A stretch of DNA of 64,000 nucleotides from Dastarcus helophoroides (GCA_028583605.1 CM053333.1:12671638-12735637); one strand, 5' to 3'. Positions 59,701-63,000 are shown, counted from the stretch's first letter. Program-made: numbers and translations. The notes: a model not told the origin generated them from the sequence alone.

Positions 59701-61781
59701 TACTTCGTTTTTGGAGCAGATTTTCAGCCAAATCACATCATGATCAGCAGATTCCAGTGCTTCTTCTCGTTGACAGGGCAGGTCGCTTCGCGTAAAAGCA
59801 CAAATTCTCCTCTTGTGTCGAAATTTTGTGTGCAAGTCCTAGTTCGAGCAAAGCAAATGGACTGTATTGATGGATGGGGAGACTTGGGTTTCTGTCAGAC
59901 ACAGCACATGGGGTCTTTCCTTTTGAAGGTGTTGATGAACCGAGTTTAGATTTGAGTTTAGACCCCGAATGTTACAAAATTGAATTTTAAATGAATTGTT
60001 TGGAAGAAACTTGGCCCGTGGTACATTAAAATTTTCCGTCGATTTTGGATTCCCTCGTACAATAAGGGAATAGAAGAGGTCCATTCGCTATTGCTTTTTT
60101 GGGCGTTTCGATATTATGATTCAACAATAAAAGATTTTTTTCCACTGTCAAATCAAATCAATAAAAATTTGTTTAAAAAGTTATTTGTTAAAAAGTTGTA
60201 GTGATAAGTAATAAACATACGTAAACATTACAAAAATTGACACCAGTACACTAAAAGGGAAAACTTTTTGTACACATGATATATTTGAACGAAACCACCC
60301 TAACATTTTAATCAAAACATTAATTAAGCGAAAATTTGGTTTCAATGTAACTAGGTCACAACATTTATTAAATATGGAAATTTATTTATTAGTTTCATTT
60401 TTTTGGAAACTCGCATTATATCTGAAATATATATGCGGCATTATTATATTAATTTACTTTTATTGTTCTTCGAAAAATTTCCGAGCACAATAGTCACAAT
60501 GATCTGTAGTAGAAATAGGCCAAGCGTATTCGCATAAACATATAAACTATTTTGAAATCATAATTTGCTGCCCCATTATCATAAAACAAATCGATACTGA
60601 ATTCGTGTCGAAGAAATGCAAGCAACTATGGCATTATTAAGTGGTTAGTTTCAATGCTTGCAGAAAATTTCTCCTACTTTTAAAAAGATAACATCTATTG
60701 GCTTTGTAAAATAATACAAACAAAAGATAAGTGTATTGTTTAGTCCTAGGGAATTTGAAACACATATGTATACACATAAAAAGTAACATTCTTTTCAATA
60801 CGATAATACGAAGTTACGTATTTTAGAATATTGTAAAATAATAAGGTATATTTTATGGATAACTGTAATTACTCTAATAAATTATAAAATTATTAATTAG
60901 TAATTAAATATCAAAATTACAGTACTAATTATTGCGTTTTTATACACTGAATAAAGAGCATTTATTATTATTATTATTATTATTAACTTAAATTTTTAGA
61001 TATATCGCTATTTCAAAATTTTTAAAAATAGAAACTTGGGGTGAAATTCTGACAAAACATAGTAAGATTAATAGGAAAAGCTCTAAATCTACAGTGTCAA
61101 GTTGAAAGCTGGAAATAATCCGAATTCGAATACAAATTATAATTTTGAAAAAAAAACAAATTTATACGCATAAAAAATTGTTAAAATTTTCATATATGTT
61201 AAAATCGAAATTTTAATATGAAAATTAATATTTGAAGAAAACTTCTATTGAGAGAAGTATCTCTCTGAAGATGATAGCTTGGCTGTCGAAACGCGTTAGA
61301 GCAACCACTGTTGTGTTTTTTAATCTTTGTTGGTTTCAGGGAGCAAGATTTATATTTCAATTTTTAAAGATAACCAAGGACCAGTCCATTCCACCAAAAT
61401 TTCGTGAATTATTACTTTAAATAATTATTTTTGTGGAGTATATCTCATGGCTATAGGAAGTTACAATTATTACATTAAACTTAAATATGATGAAAATAAA
61501 TATTTCAAAACTGTAGCACCTAACCTTAACTTGGGATCACACACACTCTTTATTTTTCCCAACAAAGATGGTGTCAATGACATCGGCGTTTTTAGAATTT
61601 ATTCAGAGTAATAGAAAAAAAAGGGGTAATTAAAAATTTAAACAAATAAGTGGTCCCTATGTGTTAAAAATGTCGATCCTTTGTGCTCATGCATTTCTTG
61701 TATTTTTCAGGTTGCAGTACGCTCAAGCTCTTCCCCGGTCTTCTACTATTCCTGGCATTGTTATCAAAGTTACTGAACTGA
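8599..61781 (+). CDS. Secreted two-EB-module, probably GPI-anchored cysteine-rich protein (4 exons)
   Basis: Joining 8599-8722, 9055-9183, 18828-18980 and 61711-61781 gives one open frame of 158 codons. All three introns are GT..AG and phase 1. Residues 1-24 form a signal peptide with a leucine/isoleucine core. Residues 25-41 are a Thr/Pro-rich linker. Residues 46-80 hold six cysteines (47, 53, 61, 66, 68, 79) and residues 88-136 hold six more (90, 96, 102, 121, 123, 134). Both follow the spacing of EB-type modules, including a CxC pair. Residues 140-157 are a hydrophobic tail that ends the protein, as GPI-anchor signals do. The family role is unknown; a cell-surface or extracellular protein is likely. 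Further alternative exons in the 42.7-kb intron 3 cannot be excluded. Confidence 0.75.
9055..9183 (+). CDS. Exon 2: first six-cysteine EB-like module
   Basis: 129 nt, phase 1 at both ends, so it can be skipped or duplicated without shifting the frame. It encodes residues 42-84 with six cysteines, including the pair CLC (66-68). The acceptor is ATTTCTAG at 9047-9054 and the donor GTAATA starts at 9184. Base composition is visibly less AT-rich than the surrounding introns. Confidence 0.8.
9184..10189 (+). other. Start of intron 2, nothing recognised
   Basis: AT-rich intron sequence with no protein-like frame. A short dyad occurs at about 9818-9866 (GGTAGTTACC and GGGCAACTACC around TTTTCCGTTATGGAAAA), but it has no flanking duplication and I do not assign it to an element. 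Confidence 0.5.
10190..10688 (+). repeat. Left part of a tandem array (about 120-bp units)
   Basis: It holds copies of the unit that continues at 12915-14230: a TCTGTCATCAGAAATTTAA block, a CTCAAAAATTGCTCAGC block and a TTAAAACTAAGAACAAATTA block. The array was split by the pogo-like element inserted at 10689. A short frame at 10471-10665 covers part of a unit, but it is not protein-like. Confidence 0.55.
10689..12912. mobile_element. Pogo/Tigger-like DNA transposon, nonautonomous
   Basis: The termini are inverted repeats. The left begins CAGTGAAATCTCTCTTAAGC (10689) and the right, read on the minus strand, begins CAGTGAAATCTTCCTTAGCG (12912). Both are bordered by TA (10687-10688 and 12913-12914), the target duplication of the Tc1/mariner/pogo group. 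Further subterminal GTCCGC motifs occur on both sides. The interior is AT-rich and contains the long hairpin at 11161-11548. A 62-codon minus-strand frame at 12555-12743 could be a decayed transposase remnant, but I cannot recognise it. The element interrupts the tandem array of intron 2. Confidence 0.75.
11161..11548. repeat. Long inverted repeat (family D hairpin)
   Basis: Arms of about 150 bp (11161-11309 and 11399-11548) are inverted copies of each other. They share GACTACGTGATATTTAAATT and CACCTCATGACAGTTGACAA. The loop is about 90 bp. One arm plus loop recurs at about 44880-45150, so this is a dispersed family. It lies inside the pogo-like element and would form a strong RNA hairpin if transcribed. 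Confidence 0.7.
12915..14230 (+). repeat. Tandem array with about 480-bp higher-order period
   Basis: Units of about 110-130 bp share a TGTCGTCAAAAATTTAA block, a TCTTCAG block and a GCTGGGCAGAA block. Groups of about four form a higher-order repeat: the stretch starting near 13324 recurs near 13804 with few changes. Both copies contain TACCAAYGGTAAGTTCG, which resembles a splice donor, and pyrimidine-rich TTTCTTCAG-like acceptor sequences. They may be decayed duplicated exons or a satellite. No open frame is maintained. Confidence 0.6.
14231..15852 (+). other. Intron 2 sequence, nothing recognised
   Basis: AT-rich, no protein-like frames, no terminal inverted repeats with flanking duplications. 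Confidence 0.5.
15853..17459 (-). pseudogene. RNase H-bearing non-LTR retrotransposon remnant (RT, thumb, RNase H)
   Basis: On the minus strand, reverse transcriptase comes first (about 17446-16725). It has a block of the type AFDNTS, the box GWPQGAVLSPLL and the catalytic box SYADD (about 17010). A thumb-like region follows (16728-16351, ending MEVMLGLIPLHLLVKTEVIK). RNase H comes next (about 16333-15855) with FTDGSK and WVPGHKEIQGNEAADQLA. The order endonuclease/RT/RNase H is that of the I, R1 and LOA groups; the exact clade is not resolved. The N-terminal endonuclease is missing. Frameshifts separate the RT start, the RT core and the thumb, and the RNase H has a further break near 16125, so this is a dead 5'-truncated copy in intron 2. 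Confidence 0.85.
17461..17695 (+). pseudogene. 3' tail of a second LINE (same family as 57139-60090)
   Basis: On the + strand it encodes the C-terminal region seen at 57178-57429: a decayed RTSVYGDSFFYR-like run, SKLWNLLP-like residues and VHRHL, broken by stops and frameshifts. It ends in CTTTAAAAAAA near 17695, a short A-rich tail. It abuts the RNase H-bearing LINE head to head at 17460, so one probably inserted beside or into the other. Confidence 0.7.
17696..18441 (+). other. AT-rich intron sequence
   Basis: Low-complexity A/T runs of the degenerate GAAATTTT type. No feature recognised. Confidence 0.5.
18442..18760. repeat. Inverted repeat 68 bp upstream of exon 3
   Basis: Arms of about 133 bp (18442-18574 and 18627-18760) are inverted copies sharing TTAAGGATTG, AATCTCTTATA and GTTGGATCTTTG, with a loop of about 52 bp. 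No target duplication is evident, so I cannot say whether this is a MITE. In the pre-mRNA it would form a long duplex just before the acceptor of exon 3, where it could affect splicing or attract double-stranded-RNA binding proteins; that is inference. Confidence 0.65.
18828..18980 (+). CDS. Exon 3: second six-cysteine EB-like module
   Basis: 153 nt, phase 1 at both ends. It encodes residues 85-135 plus the first base of codon 136, with six cysteines including the pair CTC (121-123). The acceptor is CGTTTGTTAG (18818-18827) and the donor is GTGAGT (18981), close to the ideal. It is longer than exon 2 mainly through a Lys/Pro/Gly-rich insertion between its third and fourth cysteines. Confidence 0.8.
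18981..19593 (+). other. Start of intron 3, nothing firm
   Basis: Moderately AT-rich sequence without protein-like frames. The phrase ACTAATAAATGTGAAAGTGT at about 19103 is of a kind often seen in dispersed insect repeats, but no element boundary could be drawn. Confidence 0.45.
19594..20567. mobile_element. Nonautonomous hAT element (974 bp)
   Basis: It begins CAGTGGCGGCTGGTCT (19594) and ends ACCAGCCGCCACTG (20567), inverted repeats of the hAT type. It is flanked by GACCTGAC (19586-19593) and GACCTGAT (20568-20575), an 8-bp target duplication with one mismatch. There is no transposase. The interior has a less AT-rich patch (about 19810-19960) of unknown origin. Confidence 0.85.
20568..21282. 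repeat. Family E repeat copy
   Basis: From about 20620 to 21215 the sequence matches 46590-47190 in the same orientation. Shared words include TAATTATAGGTTTTTTCCC and CAAAATTTGAATTTTTCTTT, followed in both by an ATCGAT-rich tail and GATGTTGCAT(T/C)CCTAT. The TAGGRATG-like end, read on the minus strand, suggests an Ac-type hAT terminus. No coding sequence. Confidence 0.55.
21309..23369. mobile_element. Ac-like hAT element with ATCGAT-rich ends
   Basis: It starts TAGGGATG (21309) and ends CATCCCTA (23369), the terminal bases known from the Ac branch of hAT. It is flanked by CTTGTACC (21301-21308) and CTTGTCCC (23370-23377), 7 of 8 bases alike. The neighbouring family C sequence confirms that these two flanks were once joined. 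Both subterminal regions (21330-21780 and 23245-23360) are crowded with ATCGAT and TATCGATA words. No transposase is present, and the interior holds another element (21842-22899). Confidence 0.75.
21842..22899. mobile_element. TIR element ACGAGGCG, unknown superfamily (1,058 bp)
   Basis: The termini are ACGAGGCGTTAAATACCGCG and, on the minus strand from 22899, the same 20 bases; the similarity continues for about 30 bp. Perfect 8-bp duplications GTTATTAG flank it (21834-21841 and 22900-22907). Eight-base duplications fit hAT, P or Merlin, but the ACGAGGCG end is not one I recognise. The interior is AT-rich with no transposase. It sits inside the Ac-like hAT. Confidence 0.85.
25100..25165 (+). 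repeat. Family A tail fragment
   Basis: GTATTTGAAGGTAGCCAAGG followed by ACCATTCCGTTCGAC and an A-rich run matches the 3' end of family A copies (for example 61345-61400). It lies directly after family C copy 1, the same order seen elsewhere. Confidence 0.5.
25180..25475 (+). repeat. Family C copy 2, truncated
   Basis: Repeats the first part of family C (TTTGACATTATATCCAAC, GGCAAGTAGATACTAAAAAA, CTCCACAGAAGAAATTAG) and stops abruptly in unrelated sequence near 25475. Confidence 0.6.
25476..26879 (+). other. Intron 3 sequence, nothing firm
   Basis: AT-rich, with a less AT-rich patch at 26500-26740. Neither strand gives a convincing exon. No terminal repeats with duplications were found. Confidence 0.45.
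26880..28600 (+). repeat. Family C copy 3
   Basis: It joins family C at its second quarter (TTCCTTGCGCTATACGTACAT) and continues through the GCGCGCTCT / GGTGCGCTTT pair (27935 and 28005) and CAACAACGGCATTATAAAAC to the AAAGTTTAACTTTCAG region. Unlike copies 1, 6 and 8 it lacks the ATCGAT-rich insert, so it shows the uninterrupted state of that site (about 27670-27710). A family A copy follows at 28640. Confidence 0.6.
28640..28880. repeat. Family A foldback copy with two opposed arms
   Basis: The left arm is inverted (GGTGGCTCTAACGCGTTTCG) and the right arm direct (GTCGAAACCCGTTAGAGCC), meeting at about 28760. Read outward on its own strand, the left arm has the full hammerhead-like order with a 6-bp stem II. 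The right arm has lost the loop side of stem II. Both arms continue into TTGGTTTCAGGGGACAAG-type sequence; the right arm ends in an A-rich run. Confidence 0.65.
28881..31069. repeat. AT-rich degenerate GAAATTTT block
   Basis: About 2.1 kb of GAAATTTTGA / TTTCGACTTTTT-type words, like the block at 3400-5450 but mostly in the opposite sense. No gene or element boundary recognised. Confidence 0.55.
31070..31375. repeat. Family A copy with extra internal foldbacks
   Basis: It begins with an inverted arm (AGTTGCTCTAACGCGTTCCG). Read on the minus strand this has CTGAAGA, a perfect 6-bp stem II (GATAGC/GCTATC) and GGAA in place of GAAA. Three more partial GAAGATGATAG-type pieces in both orientations follow, then the TTTCAGGGGGCAAGATTTGT tail and an A-rich end. 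Confidence 0.6.
31376..32599. repeat. AT-rich degenerate block
   Basis: GAAATTTTGAG-type words with no coding content. It lies between two family A copies. Confidence 0.5.
32600..32765. repeat. Family A copy, shortened
   Basis: AAATCTTGTCCCCTGAAACC and its inverted partner GGTTTCAGAGAACAAGATTT enclose a degenerate core. Read on the minus strand the core is AATAGCTTGGCTATCGAAAA, keeping a 5-bp stem II and GAAA but losing CTGAAGA. Confidence 0.6.
32766..33104 (+). other. Intron 3 sequence, nothing recognised
   Basis: AT-rich. A GATTTGAACTACGATCTC phrase at about 32799 recalls a tRNA T-arm on the opposite strand, but no cloverleaf can be drawn. Confidence 0.4.
33105..33890 (-). pseudogene. 3' fragment of the 57139-60090 LINE family
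   Basis: Minus-strand frames match the C-terminal third of the LINE at 57139. LGFLFRAKKYF and LYKAQVRLTLEYCSQVW lie in 33740-33471, and a decayed RTS..KLWN..P-type C-terminus runs down to about 33110. A small internal deletion joins the regions before LGFLFRAKK, compared with the longer copy. It was 5'-truncated on insertion and is now broken by stops. Confidence 0.75.
33891..34794. repeat. AT-rich degenerate block
   Basis: GAAATTTT-type words. It grades at about 34500 into sequence shared with the end of family C copies (CGAAATTT..GTGGCGTGTTTCG on one strand). No gene. Confidence 0.5.
34795..35330 (-). repeat. Family C distal part, reverse orientation (copy 4)
   Basis: Read on the minus strand it runs from the GGAATCTGCG region through TAACGTAGAATAGATAGAC, the GGCGCC-type pair (about 35145 and 35070) and ACTGAACTTTTGTAAAATTT to the start of the AT block. 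Confidence 0.6.
35331..36401 (+). other. Intron 3 sequence with one inverted repeat
   Basis: Arms 35408-35458 and 35691-35746 are inverted copies around the shared word CATATATGTAATACTTCTAT. No flanking duplication was identified. A further short dyad (TTACGCAA around 35915-35940) is present. No gene seen. Confidence 0.5.
36402..36464 (-). ncRNA. Hammerhead self-cleaving ribozyme, type I, short stem III
   Basis: Read on the minus strand from 36464, stem I 5' strand is ACAACC, then internal loop ACCGU, then ACCATG. The core CTGACGA (36447-36441) follows. Stem II is GGCC-AAGGAA-GGCC. GAAA (36426-36423) comes next. Stem III is A-C, loop TA, G-T. Then C17 (36417) is followed by TATGGT, TGC and GGTTGT, which close stem I with six plus six pairs. 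Every invariant core base is present (CUGANGA, GAAA, GUC). The very short stem III and the stem I internal loop facing the stem II loop match hammerheads described in Penelope-like elements and retrozymes. Predicted cleavage is between 36417 and 36416. No reverse transcriptase or second ribozyme copy lies nearby, so this is probably a solo terminal repeat. Confidence 0.85.
36465..36702 (+). other. Flank of the ribozyme, no other feature
   Basis: Probably part of the same retroelement remnant as the ribozyme, but its boundaries are not visible. It ends at the TA (36701-36702) bordering the next element. Confidence 0.4.
37216..39511 (+). mobile_element. Near-complete hAT transposon (2,296 bp)
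   Basis: It starts CAGAGGCGGAGTAAGGC (37216). On the minus strand its other end starts CAGTGGCGGCGCAAGGTC (39511). Perfect 8-bp duplications GGTATCCT flank it (37208-37215 and 39512-39519). It carries a decayed transposase on the + strand. It lies inside the pogo-like element, so it arrived later. Confidence 0.93.
37380..39300 (+). pseudogene. Decayed hAT transposase (ZMYM1/DUF4371-like)
   Basis: Pieces in order on the + strand: an N-terminal region with the phrase NFLASHNLAFRGHRESL (37568-37828), a middle region with TFFTPCGCHSWNLLLVDAAS and KPLSDTRWGSRIQAVKA (38112-38408), a basic segment (38582-38863), and the C-terminal hAT dimerisation domain with PVSTASAERSFSKLKLIKN (39012-39242). This order is that of the DUF4371 / zinc-finger MYM-type hAT transposases. 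Several stops and frameshifts break it (for example throughout 37829-38111), so it cannot make a full enzyme. The TTF-type N-terminus is only faintly visible before 37568. Confidence 0.88.
39635..40559. other. Repeat-rich intron sequence
   Basis: It holds a short minisatellite at about 40158-40225 (three copies of a CCGCCA-TGTCA-type unit), ATCGAT-type words at 40020-40100 ending in ACATCCCTA (an Ac-like right end), and repeated AAATTCTACTAAATCTAGT words at 40300-40375. No gene. Confidence 0.5.
40560..40925 (+). repeat. Family C copy 5, partial
   Basis: Contains AGAGGGCTGCATAGTGTAGT, GACAGCAACCATATTCTATT and AGTGTTACATTAATAGTTGG as in other copies, then jumps to the GGCCGTCAAATAATATTTTT part, with an internal deletion. 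Confidence 0.6.
40926..41820. repeat. ATCGAT-type words and AT-rich degenerate block
   Basis: A small cluster of GATGTATCGAAAGTATCG-type words (40955-41055) is followed by the GAAATTTT-type block. A 113-codon frame at 41539-41880 is phenylalanine/lysine-rich low-complexity translation of that block and is not considered a gene. Confidence 0.5.
41821..44125 (-). repeat. Family C copy 6, reverse orientation; left arm of a large inverted pair
   Basis: This is the longest uninterrupted copy. Read on the minus strand it runs from CAGAAACTTGTGCCCAATCC (about 44120) to GTGGCATTTTTCC-type sequence at 41821. The part 41821-43302 is a close inverted match of 47618-49100. It includes the ATCGAT-rich insert (about 42710-43010) and the TCGGCGCCGA palindrome (about 43028). 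Frames of 137 and 155 codons on either strand cover repeat sequence and do not resemble known proteins. Confidence 0.7.
44126..45840. other. Spacer sequence with a family D half-copy
   Basis: At about 44880-45150 one arm and loop of the hairpin family at 11161-11548 recur (GACTACGTGATATTTAAATT; GACCGGAAATATT at the edge). GC-richer islands at 44130-44215 and 45720-45810 have no recognisable coding. TAGGGATGTCGATTC at about 45835 looks like an Ac-type left end. Confidence 0.45.
45841..46300 (+). repeat. Family C fragment (copy 7) after AT-rich sequence
   Basis: From about 46075 the sequence matches family C distal modules: AGGGGGCGCTTTCAAT, GGCACTATAAAAG, TACCAGTATGGCTAATTCAT and AAATTTTACAAAAGTTTAG. 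It stops near 46300 at TAGGGATGTCGATC (46311), another Ac-like left terminus. Confidence 0.55.
46301..47400. repeat. Family E copy and ATCGAT-type cluster
   Basis: 46590-47190 matches 20620-21215 (see there) and ends GTTGCATCCCTA. 47200-47365 is rich in ATCGA words (GGTATCGAATATCGAATCGA). It may be the right half of an Ac-like element beginning at 46311 or 45835, but no matching duplication was found. Confidence 0.5.
47401..49110 (+). repeat. Family C copy 8; right arm of a large inverted pair
   Basis: 47401-47617 matches family C copy 3 around 27720-27930. At 47618 the sequence jumps back to an earlier family C position (TTTCTTTTGGTCTCAAATTT) and then runs to 49100 as a close inverted match of 41821-43302. 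The jump looks like a recombination or nested-insertion junction. The ATCGAT-rich insert starts TAGGAATGCACACGATAC (about 47912) and ends near GAATCCTTA (48223). Confidence 0.65.
49111..49590 (+). other. AT-rich intron sequence, nothing recognised
   Basis: Low-complexity sequence after family C copy 8. Confidence 0.45.
49591..49725 (+). CDS. Possible small secreted ORF or orphan first exon (44 codons)
   Basis: An ATG after an A-run opens 44 codons beginning MRNPPTFFVVVLLLDCSG, with a hydrophobic signal-peptide-like core. A Asn/Gly/Thr-rich stretch with two cysteines follows, ending at TGA (49723-49725). The region 49610-49785 is clearly less AT-rich than its surroundings. A good donor-like GTAAGT lies at about 49784, in a different frame. 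It could be a decayed gene fragment carried by a repeat, an alternative exon of the host gene, or chance. No family is recognised. Confidence 0.25.
   Translation: MRNPPTFFVVVLLLDCSGRALLTTCGNNNHGTNSGKPQALCDAT
49726..50045 (+). other. AT-rich sequence, nothing recognised
   Basis: After the small ORF the sequence returns to GAAATTTT-type words. Confidence 0.45.
50046..50590 (+). repeat. Family C distal part (copy 9)
   Basis: Matches the end of family C (TTTAAAATGAACTAACCATA, TCCAATCGGTTCGTATGG, CAATCGCCAACAAGAGAAAT, CGAAACACGCCACAAC) and passes into an AT block. Confidence 0.6.
50591..51639. repeat. AT-rich degenerate block
   Basis: GAAATTTT-type words linking family C copy 9 to the family A copy that follows. 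Confidence 0.5.
51640..51765 (-). repeat. Family A copy, single inverted arm
   Basis: Contains TTGTCCCCTGAAACCAAGAA and GGTTGCTCTAACGCGTGTCG. Read on the minus strand, stem II is GACAGC/GCTGTC, a full C-G variant. The core boxes have decayed (CTAAAGA and GACA). Confidence 0.6.
51766..52641 (+). other. Intron 3 sequence, nothing recognised
   Basis: AT-rich, no protein-like frames. It ends with GTTGACAC (52634-52641), the left target duplication of the next element. Confidence 0.45.
52642..55966. mobile_element. Outer hAT element (TAGAGACCTGCACGAG ends)
   Basis: The left end is TAGAGACCTGCACGAGTGAG (52642). The right end on the minus strand from 55966 is TAGAGACCTGCACGAGTAAG. Perfect 8-bp duplications GTTGACAC flank it (52634-52641, 55967-55974). 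Both subterminal regions carry CCGATTA / TAATCGG words repeatedly. Minus the inner element it is about 510 bp, with no transposase. Confidence 0.88.
53038..55845. mobile_element. Inner hAT-like element (GGCCCGTAACCAGG ends)
   Basis: Termini are CAGGCCCGTAACCAGG and, on the other strand, AAGGCCCGTAACCAGG, each followed by a long G-run (about 53060-53076 and 55803-55809). TTCGGTAC flanks both sides (about 53030-53037 and 55846-55853), splitting the outer element. The left boundary may be off by a base or two. The 2.8-kb interior is mainly GAAATTTT-type AT-rich sequence with no transposase. Confidence 0.8.
55975..56192 (+). other. Intron 3 sequence, nothing recognised
   Basis: Continues the sequence interrupted at 52641. 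It contains AACGCCATTATGGACCTAGT, faintly like family C. Confidence 0.4.
56193..56290 (+). repeat. Family A tail fragment
   Basis: CTTCCACGGTCAGAATTAG, then GTGTTTTTTAATTTTTCTTG and GTTTCAGGGGACAAGCTC. The first word also resembles CTTCCACGGCCAGAGTCAG at 1222 in family B, hinting that families A and B are related. Confidence 0.5.
56291..57138 (+). other. AT-rich sequence, nothing recognised
   Basis: No frames, termini or RNA genes recognised. Confidence 0.45.
57139..60090 (-). pseudogene. Non-LTR retrotransposon: endonuclease plus reverse transcriptase (CR1/Jockey-like)
   Basis: On the minus strand, an AP-type endonuclease lies at about 60084-59350. It has FKIQFCNIRGLNSNL, LCLTETQ and VVFLGDFNVHNIPWL, with one stop at 59839-59841. 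A linker follows (59161-58901). Reverse transcriptase covers 58968-57965, with LDTSKASGLDGIPAIVLKKC, NNYRPISLLPVIPKVMEKVI, the box EVPQGSVLSPTLFLLHIND and the catalytic SYADD (about 58040). A C-terminal region runs to 57178 with LGFLFRAKKYF and SKLWNLLPKK. Frameshifts occur near 59350, 58940, 58290 and 57590, so it is dead. The 3' end has an A-rich tail (about 57139-57150). No ORF1 is present, so it is probably 5'-truncated. It belongs to the same family as 33105-33890 and 17461-17695. Confidence 0.88.
60091..61244 (+). other. Intron 3 sequence with an (ATT)n microsatellite
   Basis: An (ATT)n run of about 24 bp lies at 60962-60985, just after ACACTGAATAAAGAGCA. Such A/T trinucleotide tails often end LINE insertions, but no LINE coding sequence precedes it. 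The rest is AT-rich without features. Confidence 0.5.
61245..61400 (+). repeat. Family A copy, sense orientation
   Basis: The cleanest single arm of the family: hammerhead-like core, then GCAACCACTGTTGTGTTTTT, GGTTTCAGGGAGCAAGATTT and the terminal AACCAAGGACCAGTCCATTC with CACC. It is in the same orientation as the host gene, in intron 3, about 310 nt from exon 4 at its nearest end. Confidence 0.7.
61257..61302 (+). ncRNA. Hammerhead-like motif in family A (sense copy)
   Basis: CTCT (61261-61264, stem I), CTGAAGA (61265-61271), one extra T, stem II GATAGC-TTG-GCTGTC, GAAA (61288-61291), short stem III C-GC-G, and GTT (61295-61297). AGAG (61298-61301) then pairs with CTCT. All core boxes fit the CUGANGA / GAAA / NUH consensus. 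The only departure is the additional base between A9 and stem II. The same layout occurs in the copies at 28705-28765 and 31085-31135. Predicted cleavage would follow 61297. Activity is uncertain. Confidence 0.45.
61401..61710 (+). other. End of intron 3
   Basis: AT-rich, ending in the pyrimidine tract and acceptor CTTGTATTTTTCAG (61697-61710). No other feature. Confidence 0.6.
61711..61781 (+). CDS. Exon 4: hydrophobic C-terminus, GPI-signal-like
   Basis: It encodes residues 136-158: a Cys/Ser/Thr start, then a leucine-rich stretch (LFPGLLLFLALLSKLLN) ending at TGA 61779-61781. A terminal hydrophobic segment without a cytoplasmic tail is typical of GPI-anchor attachment signals; a short transmembrane end is the alternative. 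Phase and acceptor match exon 3 exactly, although the intron is 42.7 kb. Confidence 0.65.
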
Positions 61782-62325
61782 AGTATTATTATTCATTAAT
61801 TTATTACAGTTTATATTTGTGACTTCTGCACCAAACACCGTAAACAATCTTTTATTATTTTAACAGTAGTAGATAATAGAATATCTAAATGTGTTATATT
61901 TAGAATTTGTTTTGTAACTATAACAGCTTGTTATAAATCATTTATCTTTAGAAATAATATTATTCTATTTTATATAAATATGTGGTCAATGTTATATTTA
62001 AAGAGATTAATGTAACTAAAATAGTTTTGAACTGTGTCAAAATTTGTCTGTGCTCATAGTTCAGAGATATATTTTGTAAAGTGCTTGTTATTTCACATTA
62101 CAAACTATATTTTGCATCAAATAGTACAATATAAGATTATAGTTTTTATGTATAGATGTTAAAAGTTTCCATTTCAACTTTTAATTATGAAATAGTACCT
62201 AATTAGATCACCAGGAAACATACTGCACAAATAAAAGATATTACTAAAGCAAATTCTTTATTGTAATTTTGTATGTCTTACAACAATTCTATTATTTATA
62301 AATAAAGGAAACTGAACTAAAGTTA
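61782..62325 (+). other. 3'UTR and poly(A) signals
   Basis: AT-rich untranslated region. AATAAA occurs at 62230-62235 (followed by a TTGT-rich stretch at 62260-62280) and again at 62301-62306, so the transcript probably ends between 62250 and 62325. Confidence 0.55.
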
Positions 62326-62880
62326 ATTTATCTTAAACAACCCTACAATAAATGTTTTTACAGTAGATCAAAAATATATAGCTACACCAAATTATATTAA
62401 TATAAATATAATACAATAATTAGAGTTGGAATTATAAGAGTTTTAGTCTCCTAAATGATTTAATAAAAAGCTAAGATCTTTAAATAGCCTTATAAAGGTC
62501 TAGAAACTAGTAAAATAGCTGCTTTGTGTCTATTGTACAATGAAATAGAAGTAAATTTATAAAACATTCATTTTATCAAGGGTATGTACCATTAAAGGTT
62601 TACACAATTAATTACACTCATTGTGTAATAAATATGGTTACAGTAATACACTATTGTTTACGCAAAAGTACTTACCAATTAACCATTATTGTAATTTATT
62701 TAAAGTTACTACACAAAATCAATGGCTTTCCTATCACGTCACGCTGAAGGAAAAATTAAAAACTAATGTATGGCTTTTTGGTACGTTCAATTTTAAAAAT
62801 CAAAAGAAATAGAATGGCCATCAAAATTTGATAAGAATGTATAAAATAATACTTTTGAGTCAAACTAACTACATTCGTTA
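62326..62880. other. Intergenic gap between convergent transcripts
   Basis: AT-rich. TTTATT at about 62696 would be a poly(A) signal (AATAAA) for a minus-strand transcript ending here. No coding seen. Confidence 0.4.
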
Positions 62881-63000
62881 TCATCTAAAGATGGCAATTG
62901 GGGTAAATACGATGATGGACAACGTCGCAGTAATAGTTTTTAGATAAAACGTGGGCTCGTAACCCTTTTTGCAGTATTGGTTCCTTTTCGAGAATTCCTC
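62881..63000 (-). CDS. Candidate terminal exon of a minus-strand gene
   Basis: On the minus strand a strong acceptor (TTTTTGCTTTCTCAG, ending 63001) is followed by 39 open codons starting EEFSKRNQYCKKGYEPTFYL and ending in a hydrophobic stretch with Ile/Val/Phe before TGA (62883-62881). A second frame is also open to about 62888, so the reading phase is not fixed. The hydrophobic end resembles a membrane or GPI tail. No upstream exon could be placed with confidence in the last kilobase of the window. Confidence 0.3.
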   Translation of the reverse strand, partial: EEFSKRNQYCKKGYEPTFYLKTITATLSIIVFTPIAIFR

